Below the pieces are notes generated by a model. That model did no database searches. It saw only the letters and a program-made list of their open reading frames with translations, and was not told where the DNA came from. From positions 811,753 to 875,752 of the forward strand of contig NZ_FMWX01000001.1 of the NCBI RefSeq assembly GCF_900103265.1: a stretch of DNA of 64,000 bases, written 5' to 3'. The translations under genes and the position numbers were made by a program. The stretch is from Sphingomonas sp. NFR15. GTDB taxonomy: Bacteria; Pseudomonadota; Alphaproteobacteria; Sphingomonadales; Sphingomonadaceae. Below are positions 58,351-64,000 of this stretch, one piece after another. Position 1 is the first letter of the stretch. Every line of letters starts with the position of its first letter.

Positions 58351-59355
58351 TTATGCTGCCTCTGCGATGTCGGGGGCGCCGCCCTTTTCGAGAAACGCGA
58401 TCAGGCCGCGCTCGGCGCGAGTGAGATAGCGGGTCGCGCGCGGCAGGCGCGTCGCGCGCAGCGCCGCCTGCCCGTCCTTCACCGCCGCGATCAGCAGCGG
58501 ATGGACGTAGGATTTTCGGCTGATCGCCGGCGTGTTGCCCAGCGCCTCCGCGACGGGTTCGAGCATCGTCTTGAGGCCGATGTCGTGCGTCGCGGCGATC
58601 AACGTCTCGAACGCGATCACGCTCGCGCCCCAGGTGCGGAAATGCTTGGCGGTGTAGGGCCCGCCCATCGCCTCGCGGATATAGGCGTTGACGTCCGACG
58701 AGGTGACGGGATGCGTCGCGCCATCGTCATCGACCCAGCGGAACAGATGCTGGCCGGGCAGATCCTGGCATTTCTTGACGAAGCGGCTGAGCGAATGGTC
58801 GGTGATCGTCAGCAGCCGGATCTTGCCCGATTTCGCCTTGTACTGGAGCTTGATCGTCTTGCCCTTGAGCACCGCGTGGCGGCGGCGCAGCGTGGTCGCG
58901 CCGTAACTCTTGTTCGCCTTCACATAGCCTTCGTTGCCGATGCGGATATGGCCGAGATCGAGCAGCCGCACGATCGCCGCGACGGCGACGGCCTTGCCCA
59001 GCCCGCGCCGTGCCAGATCGGCCTCGACACGCGCGCGCAGGCGGGGCAGCGCGTGGCCGAACGGCGCGCATAGATCATATTTGGCGCATTCCTGCGCGGC
59101 GCGGAATTCGAGGTGATAGCGATATTGCTTGCGGCCGCGCTCGTCCCAGCCGACCGCCTGGATGTGGCCATAGGGGTCCGGGCTGAACCAGGCGTCGCGA
59201 TAGGCGGGCGGCAGGCCGATGGCGTTGAGCCGGTCGATCTCGTCGCGATCGGTGATGCGCTTGCCCGCCGCATCCCAATAGCCCCAGCCGTGGCGCAATT
59301 TCCGACGGGTGATGCCCGGTTCGGTATCGTCGCAATAGGTGATCTCGCCGTCCAT
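58351..59355 (-). CDS. DNA topoisomerase IB (poxvirus/eukaryotic type)
   Basis: 334-aa type IB topoisomerase. The N-terminal beta-barrel half ends near residue 110; the catalytic half has KYKAKSGKIR (RKxxR region), TAKHFRTWGAS (Arg240) and the nucleophilic tyrosine Tyr283 in AISRKSYVHPLL. Such enzymes relax both positive and negative supercoils and are found in many proteobacteria. Start is ATG 59355, MDGEITYCDDTEP. Confidence 0.94.
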   Translation of the reverse strand: MDGEITYCDDTEPGITRRKLRHGWGYWDAAGKRITDRDEIDRLNAIGLPPAYRDAWFSPDPYGHIQAVGWDERGRKQYRYHLEFRAAQECAKYDLCAPFGHALPRLRARVEADLARRGLGKAVAVAAIVRLLDLGHIRIGNEGYVKANKSYGATTLRRRHAVLKGKTIKLQYKAKSGKIRLLTITDHSLSRFVKKCQDLPGQHLFRWVDDDGATHPVTSSDVNAYIREAMGGPYTAKHFRTWGASVIAFETLIAATHDIGLKTMLEPVAEALGNTPAISRKSYVHPLLIAAVKDGQAALRATRLPRATRYLTRAERGLIAFLEKGGAPDIAEAA

Positions 59356-59472
59356 CGCGCTCCCTCGTCAAGTCTCTAAAAATGCGCGGTCGGTCGCTTC
59401 GTTCCGGAACGGGCGGCATCGGCCGCGGGTTTGGACGGCATTCGCGACGCCATTTGGCAAGGAGACTTCCCC

Positions 59473-60024
59473 GTGACCGACCTATCGCAAGCGCACGTCC
59501 TGATCGTCGCCACCAACGGCTTCGAACAGTCCGAACTGTTCGAACCGCGCCAGGCCCTGCTCGATGCCGGGGTGAAGGTGACGCTCGCCTCGCTCTCGAC
59601 CGATCCGATCCAGGGCATGAAGCACGACGAGAAGGGTGACACGATCACGCCCGACCTGACCGTCGATGACGTCGACACGCAGGATTACACCGCGCTGCTG
59701 CTTCCCGGCGGCGTCGCCAACCCCGACACGCTGCGCACCAGCGACCGCGCGGTCGAGATCGTCGAGGAGTTCGTCGACGACGAGAAGCTGGTGGCGGCGA
59801 TCTGCCACGGCCCCTGGCTGCTGGTCGAGGCCGATGTGGTCGATGGCCGCACCGTGACGAGTTGGCCCTCGATCCGCACCGATCTGGAAAACGCCGGCGC
59901 GGACGTGGTGGACGAGGAAGTCGTTCGCGACGGCCAGTTCATCACCAGCCGCAAGCCGGACGACATTCCGGCGTTCAACAAGGCCATCCTCGCGGCGCTG
60001 GCGGAAGAAACCGCCAACGCATAA
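59473..60024 (+). CDS. DJ-1/PfpI-family protein (type 1 glutamine amidotransferase-like)
   Basis: 183-aa protein with the nucleophile elbow AAICHGPWLLVEA (Cys111, His112) and Glu18 in NGFEQSELFEPR, as in the PfpI/YhbO group linked to stress protection and deglycase activity. GTG 59473 has AAGGAGAC upstream, so it is preferred over ATG 59431. No amidotransferase partner is visible. Followed by a tandem-repeat region. Confidence 0.9.
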   Translation: MTDLSQAHVLIVATNGFEQSELFEPRQALLDAGVKVTLASLSTDPIQGMKHDEKGDTITPDLTVDDVDTQDYTALLLPGGVANPDTLRTSDRAVEIVEEFVDDEKLVAAICHGPWLLVEADVVDGRTVTSWPSIRTDLENAGADVVDEEVVRDGQFITSRKPDDIPAFNKAILAALAEETANA

Positions 60025-60043
60025 GCGGCACACGCAGTTCTGA

Positions 60044-60468
60044 GCCGCTCGGGTCGAGCGCGGTCGTGACACCGCGCACGGCACGCGGGGCATATCCCTC
60101 GACTTCGCTCGGGACGAGCGGAGGTTTGCGTTAGCCTGGTCCGGGGCAGAGCGTCCGTTTGCTCCTGCGGAACAGTTGCCGCCTCGCTTGCACACGGCGA
60201 TGGCGGCAGCGCGATATCCAAACCGTTCGTGTCGAGCGTAGTCGAGACACCACAAGGCACGCGGGGCCTCCCTCGACTTCGCTCGGGACGAACGGAGGTT
60301 TGCGTTAGCCTGGTCCGGGGGCAGAGCCTCCGTTTGCTCCTGCGGAACAGTTGCCGCCTCGCTTGCACACGGCTGGCGGCAGCGCGCGATCCAAACCGTT
60401 CGTGTCGAGCGAAGTCGAGACACCACACGCCACGCGGGGCCTCCCTCGGCTTCGCTCGGGACGGGCGG
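60044..60468. repeat. Tandem 174-bp repeat built on the dispersed palindrome
   Basis: A 174-bp unit (60121-60294, again 60295-60468) begins GAGGTTTGCGTTAGCCTGG and ends in a GTCGAG/CTCGAC palindrome; a partial preceding copy (60044-60120) has only the palindrome. The two full units differ at scattered positions and by single-base indels. No gene in the 447 nt between the PfpI and ligase genes. Confidence 0.85.
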
Positions 60469-60471
60469 ATA

Positions 60472-61836
60472 TTATGTGAGCGCAGCGTCGGACAGCGGCT
60501 GTTTCGCCTTGCGGAACGGGCGCCATGCCGCCTCCGAGCGTTTGCGCGCGAGATAGGTGTCCAGCCCGATCTGCGCGCCGATCAACTGGTAGATGAACGG
60601 CTGGAACGCGATGCCGACGAACGACGCGCCGAGCAGGTAGATCAGCAGCGCCGATTGCAGCGCGCCGGCCAGTGGCGCGATCCATTGCTCCTCGGGCGGC
60701 GCCTTGCGGTAGCGGCGGCGCAGCATCTCCATGCGGATAATGCCGATGATGTTGAGCCCGCCCCACAGGATGATGCCGGGCCAGCCCTGCTCGCCGAGCA
60801 TCTCGAAATAGGAGCTGTGATAGGCGCGCGCGCGGTCGGTGGTCGGGGTGTGTTTGATCGTCAGGCTGTTGCCGCTGCCCTCGGTGGTGACGAGATCATA
60901 GTTGAGCACGTCCTGCCGGTACATGTCGAAGCCGCCGCCGAACGGATGCGTCTTCGCGTAATTCCACGTCCATTGCCAAACGGCGAGCCGGGTCGAGGCG
61001 GATTCGTCGGCCTTGTAGGTCTTGATCGTTCCCATCCGCGCGACGAAGGCGGAGGGCAGGAACGGCACCGCGACCAGCCCGATCGCGGCGATCAGCCCGA
61101 GGTAGAGCATCTTGCGCTTCACGTCGCGCAGCATCAGCACCGCCGCCAGCACGACGCACAGCAGCCCGGTGCGCGCCGAGGTGCCGACCGGGATCATGCA
61201 GCATGCGAATACCAACGCGTAGCAGAACAGCTTCACCTTCCAGTCGGGCGGGAACACCGTGCCGTGGTTGGAGAACCACAGCACCAGCGGCACGATCGCC
61301 ACCGCCACGGTCGAGATGATCGAGCCTTCGTACAGACCGCTGTTGTTGGACACCATCAGGTTGAGCGAGCCGTACCCGCCGCCCGACACCACCGTCTTGA
61401 TGCCGCCGACGATGATGATCGACGAGGCGGAAAGCACCATGAACAGCAGCAGCGATTCGATCCTGAGCCTGGTGCGCAGCGTCAGCGGCAGGAAGGCGGC
61501 GAACACCAGCGCCTTCCACACCCAATCCCATTTATCGAGTGCTTCCAGCGGGAAGTCGGCGTTGCGCGTGGTGATTCCGCAATAGAGCAGCAGCAACAGG
61601 ATGATGATCTGGCGCGGCGCGATCCGCACGTCGCGCTTGTCGTCGATCAGCGCCCAGCTCAGCACCGCCGCGCAGAAGGCGATCAGCGAGATCGGCATCG
61701 CATTGAGCAGCAGATAGGTCAGCCGCTGCGGGCTGACGATGTCGATATAGATATAGGCGAGGATGAAGATGAACGGCTTGCGCAGGCCCGCCAGGAAGAA
61801 GGCGCCGAGGAACGCGACGAAGACGAGGTCACGCAC
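60472..61836 (-). CDS. Exosortase-A-associated O-glycosylation/O-antigen-ligase-like protein
   Basis: 454-aa Wzy/WaaL-type protein with about 11 membrane helices. RDLVFVAFLGAFFLAGLRKPF and DIVSPQRLTYLLLNAMP resemble the N-terminus of exosortase-A-associated ligases; the large periplasmic loop has RARAYHSSYFEMLGEQGW. GTG 61836 is chosen because it matches that family start and because the stop of an upstream 55-aa ORF overlaps it; the longer frame from 61869 is possible. Likely polymerises or transfers polysaccharide in the periplasm. Confidence 0.85.
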   Translation of the reverse strand: MRDLVFVAFLGAFFLAGLRKPFIFILAYIYIDIVSPQRLTYLLLNAMPISLIAFCAAVLSWALIDDKRDVRIAPRQIIILLLLLYCGITTRNADFPLEALDKWDWVWKALVFAAFLPLTLRTRLRIESLLLFMVLSASSIIIVGGIKTVVSGGGYGSLNLMVSNNSGLYEGSIISTVAVAIVPLVLWFSNHGTVFPPDWKVKLFCYALVFACCMIPVGTSARTGLLCVVLAAVLMLRDVKRKMLYLGLIAAIGLVAVPFLPSAFVARMGTIKTYKADESASTRLAVWQWTWNYAKTHPFGGGFDMYRQDVLNYDLVTTEGSGNSLTIKHTPTTDRARAYHSSYFEMLGEQGWPGIILWGGLNIIGIIRMEMLRRRYRKAPPEEQWIAPLAGALQSALLIYLLGASFVGIAFQPFIYQLIGAQIGLDTYLARKRSEAAWRPFRKAKQPLSDAALT

Positions 61837-61996
61837 CGGGCCGGTCCTCTTCCGGTCGCCGGGCGGCACGCGGGCGGCCGCGGATGTCGCGGTCGAACGG
61901 CCCCGGTTCGTGATCGAGATCGGGCCGCTTGAGCAGTGCCCAGATCGCGAGCAGCATCAACCCGTGGCTGATCAGAAGCGCGAAATTGTCGATCAT
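61829..61996 (-). CDS. Small membrane protein coupled to the ligase
   Basis: 55-aa frame: MIDNFALLISHGLMLLAIWALLK forms one membrane helix, then an acidic and Arg/Pro-rich tail (RPDLDHEPGPFDRDIRGRP). AGGGGT lies nine bases before ATG 61996, and the TGA lies 3 nt inside the ligase gene, so translation is coupled. I do not know a family. It could be a membrane partner of the ligase (inference). Confidence 0.7.
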   Translation of the reverse strand: MIDNFALLISHGLMLLAIWALLKRPDLDHEPGPFDRDIRGRPRAARRPEEDRPGA

Positions 61997-62096
61997 GCTT
62001 GATACCCCTGGAACGCGCTTCGCGGCTTCGCCGGCACCGCGAATACGCGCCGCGAGTTGAGGCTCCGTTAAGCACTGGCGTGCGAGGGTGGCGGTG

Positions 62097-63335
62097 ATGA
62101 AAATCCTCCACGTTCTCGACCACGGTTTGCCGTTGCAGAGCGGCTATACCTTCCGCACCCGCGCGATCCTGAGGGCGCAGCAGGCACGCGGCTGGCAGGT
62201 CGCCGCCGTCACGGGCACGCGCCAGGGCGCATCGGCGGCGGCGGCCGAGACGGTCGACGGCATCGACTTCCACCGTACCGCGCCGATCGGCGCCTCGCCG
62301 CCGGTGCTGGGCGAGCTGCGCGAAATCCGGGCGCTGTCGCGCCGCGTCGCCGAGGTGGCGGAGACGTTCCGCCCGGACATCCTCCACGCGCATTCGCCGG
62401 TGCTCGGCGCGCTGGCCGCGCTCCGCGTCGCGCGGGCGACGCGGCTGCCGCTGGTCTATGAGATTCGCGCCTTCTGGGAGGACGCGGCGGTCGGCAATGG
62501 CACCGGGCGCGAGGGATCGGCGCGCTACCGGGCGACGAAGATGCTCGAGACCTGGGCGGTGCGCCGCGCCGATGCCGTGTCGGTGATCTGCGAGGGCCTG
62601 CGCGGCGACCTGATCGCGCGCGGCATCGCGCCGGACAAGATCCTGGTTTCGCCCAACGGGGTCGATCTCGCGCTGTTCGGTACCCCGCTTGCCTATGACG
62701 ATGCGCTTGCGCGGCGGATCGGCGTCACGGGAGCCGAGGTGATCGGCTTCATCGGCAGCTTCTATGATTACGAAGGCATCGACGATCTGATCGCGGCGAT
62801 GCCCGCCCTCGTCGCGGCGCGCCCGACCGCGCGGCTGCTGCTGGTCGGCGGCGGGCCGATGGAAGCGGCGCTGCGCGCGCAGGCGGCGGCCTCTCCGGTG
62901 GCGAGCCATATCCATTTCGTCGGCCGCGTGCCGCATGATGAAGTCGATCGCTATTACAGCCTCGTCGACATCCTCGCATATCCGCGCAAACGGATGCGGC
63001 TGACCGACCTCGTCACGCCGCTCAAGCCACTGGAGGCGATGGCGCAGCGCCGGCTGGTCGCCGCGTCGGATGTCGGCGGGCACCGCGAGCTGATCCGCGA
63101 TGGGATCACCGGCACCTTGTTCCCGCCCGGCGATCCCGCCGGGATCGCCGCCGCGCTCGCCGGTCTGCTCGGCGACCGCGACGGCTGGGAGGAGCGCCGC
63201 GACCGCGGCCGCGCCTTCGTCGAGGCCGAGCGCAACTGGGCGGTCAACGTCGGTCGTTACGAACCTGTTTACCAAAAACTTACCAGTGCGGTGGCATCAC
63301 CCCGCCCATGGTCGCGTCCCCCCGTCAGCGTCTGA
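62097..63335 (+). CDS. Exosortase-A-associated GT4-family glycosyltransferase
   Basis: 412-aa GT-B enzyme. MKILHVLDHGLPLQSGYTFRTRAIL is the recognised N-terminus of the PEP-CTERM/exosortase-A-associated group; PLVYEIRAFWEDAAVG, VSPNGVDLALF, GFIGSFYDYEGIDDLI and PLKPLEAMAQRRLVAASDVGGHRELI are GT4 motifs, the last containing the nucleotide-sugar glutamate region. Builds surface polysaccharide on the cytoplasmic side. ATG 62097 is used; divergent from the small membrane protein gene. Confidence 0.92.
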   Translation: MKILHVLDHGLPLQSGYTFRTRAILRAQQARGWQVAAVTGTRQGASAAAAETVDGIDFHRTAPIGASPPVLGELREIRALSRRVAEVAETFRPDILHAHSPVLGALAALRVARATRLPLVYEIRAFWEDAAVGNGTGREGSARYRATKMLETWAVRRADAVSVICEGLRGDLIARGIAPDKILVSPNGVDLALFGTPLAYDDALARRIGVTGAEVIGFIGSFYDYEGIDDLIAAMPALVAARPTARLLLVGGGPMEAALRAQAAASPVASHIHFVGRVPHDEVDRYYSLVDILAYPRKRMRLTDLVTPLKPLEAMAQRRLVAASDVGGHRELIRDGITGTLFPPGDPAGIAAALAGLLGDRDGWEERRDRGRAFVEAERNWAVNVGRYEPVYQKLTSAVASPRPWSRPPVSV

Positions 63336-64000
63336 TCCTGCCCATCGCGCCGCTCGGCGCGGGCGTGACCGGCGCGTTCACCGCCTTGCTGTTCCTCCTG
63401 ATGCCGACCGATGCGCTCGAATCGCTCGTCGTCGACAGTGGTGTCGCCACCCTGCTCGACGCGGCGCGGCCGCCGCTTGGGCTCACCGCGCGCGCGGTGC
63501 TGGCGCTCTCGGGCGGCGGCGCGGGCGCGCTGTTGGCGTGGATCGCGCTGTTCGTCGCGTTCGGCACGCGGCTGGTGATCCTCAACGGGTCGATCGCGCA
63601 CGGCGATGCGGTGCCGCCCCAGCGCCGTGCGGATGCGCATCCCGACGCGCCGCCGCGCCAGCCCGTGTTCGCCAACCGCGACCTTGGCACACCCTTCCTC
63701 GATGTCCGCGCCGAGGCGCCCGCCGCGGTGCCGATGGGCGCGGCACGCGCGCGGCCGCTGCCTGCCAATCTCGACGTGCCGCTGGCGCTGTTCGATCCGG
63801 TCTCGTTCGCCGCGCGCACCGCGCCCGCGCCCGATCCGGTCGAAATCCTCGAACCCGCCCGCGAACAGCGTGACACCGCGCCGATCCCGATCCGGCGCGA
63901 CACCGCCGACGTGCTCGGCCTGATCGCCGCCTCGATGCGATCCGCCCCGCCGGTGCGCCGCGCCGAGGCCGAATCGCCCGCCTCGATCCGCGCGCTGCTC
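63308..64000 (+). CDS. Unknown membrane protein, C-terminus cut by window edge
   Basis: 231 codons, still open at the window end. It starts inside the last 28 nt of the glycosyltransferase gene in another frame (MVASPRQRLILPIAPLGAG). Two hydrophobic helices (about 16-34 and 66-86) are followed by a long Ala/Pro/Arg-rich hydrophilic region without motifs. Codon use matches its neighbours. Possibly part of the same surface-polysaccharide locus; function unknown. Confidence 0.7.
   Translation, partial: MVASPRQRLILPIAPLGAGVTGAFTALLFLLMPTDALESLVVDSGVATLLDAARPPLGLTARAVLALSGGGAGALLAWIALFVAFGTRLVILNGSIAHGDAVPPQRRADAHPDAPPRQPVFANRDLGTPFLDVRAEAPAAVPMGAARARPLPANLDVPLALFDPVSFAARTAPAPDPVEILEPAREQRDTAPIPIRRDTADVLGLIAASMRSAPPVRRAEAESPASIRALL

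Noticed and set aside
60044-60468. Possible CRISPR array
   Set aside because: The repeat unit is 174 bp with only about two and a half copies, no short direct repeats with unique spacers, and no cas genes.
60229-61932. 567-codon plus-strand frame across the ligase gene
   Set aside because: It begins inside the tandem repeat and is Arg/Gln/His-rich; the opposite strand encodes a convincing membrane protein.

Overview
The window looks like a chromosomal segment of a high-GC alphaproteobacterium of the order Sphingomonadales (Sphingomonas-like). This rests on protein flavour, on the gene order nuoA-N/birA/coaX/rnj/DUF1467 and zapA/6S RNA/fau, and on a dense set of GC-rich palindromic intergenic repeats containing GTCGAG...CTCGAC arms. 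These are judgements from reading, not from database searches. I see no phage, plasmid, insertion sequence or CRISPR array; almost everything is core genome.

Layout. 1-2.5 kb: a glycine-cleavage operon on the minus strand (gcvT-gcvH-gcvPA, the last cut by the window edge) behind a tandem glycine riboswitch. 2.8-9.8 kb: a lipoprotein gene, then plus-strand ispH, thrB and rnhA, purL, a small membrane protein, and an iron-storage pair bfd-bfr with Fur-like operators; bfd is only 56 codons. 9.9-28.9 kb (minus): a very long unit with all 14 complex I genes (nuoA to nuoN), then birA, coaX, RNase J and a DUF1467 gene. Three extra small reading frames sit between nuoD and nuoF, each joined to its neighbours by overlapping stop/start codons. 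29.1-33.3 kb: suhB and efp, then a cell-wall set (M23 peptidase, L,D-transpeptidase, divergent DUF882/M15-like enzyme). 33.3-38.6 kb: thiE, gpx, a class I aldolase, a thioredoxin-like protein, pgk and gap. 38.8-40.5 kb: a coiled-coil protein, zapA, 6S RNA, fau, DUF2842 and tRNA-Asp.

40.5-52.1 kb: an AI-2E-family transporter, a CLC channel with CBS domains, a MarR-GNAT fusion regulator divergent from an FAD oxidoreductase, a short lower-GC patch with two orphan membrane proteins, a GT39-like glycosyltransferase, tesB, a CysQ-like phosphatase and tldE. 52.2-60 kb: ubiA, an ABC exporter, an intracellular PHB depolymerase, a flavin-fold stress protein, an MscS channel, topoisomerase IB and a DJ-1/PfpI protein. 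60-64 kb: a tandem 174-bp repeat, then the start of an exosortase-A-type polysaccharide/glycosylation locus (O-antigen-ligase-like protein, a 55-aa coupled membrane protein, a GT4 glycosyltransferase, and an unknown partial gene running off the end).

The most interesting unexplained items are the three coupled small ORFs inside the complex I operon, the histidine-rich insert in NuoL, the nested multi-stem palindrome between ubiA and the ABC exporter, and the small membrane protein coupled to the exosortase-associated ligase.
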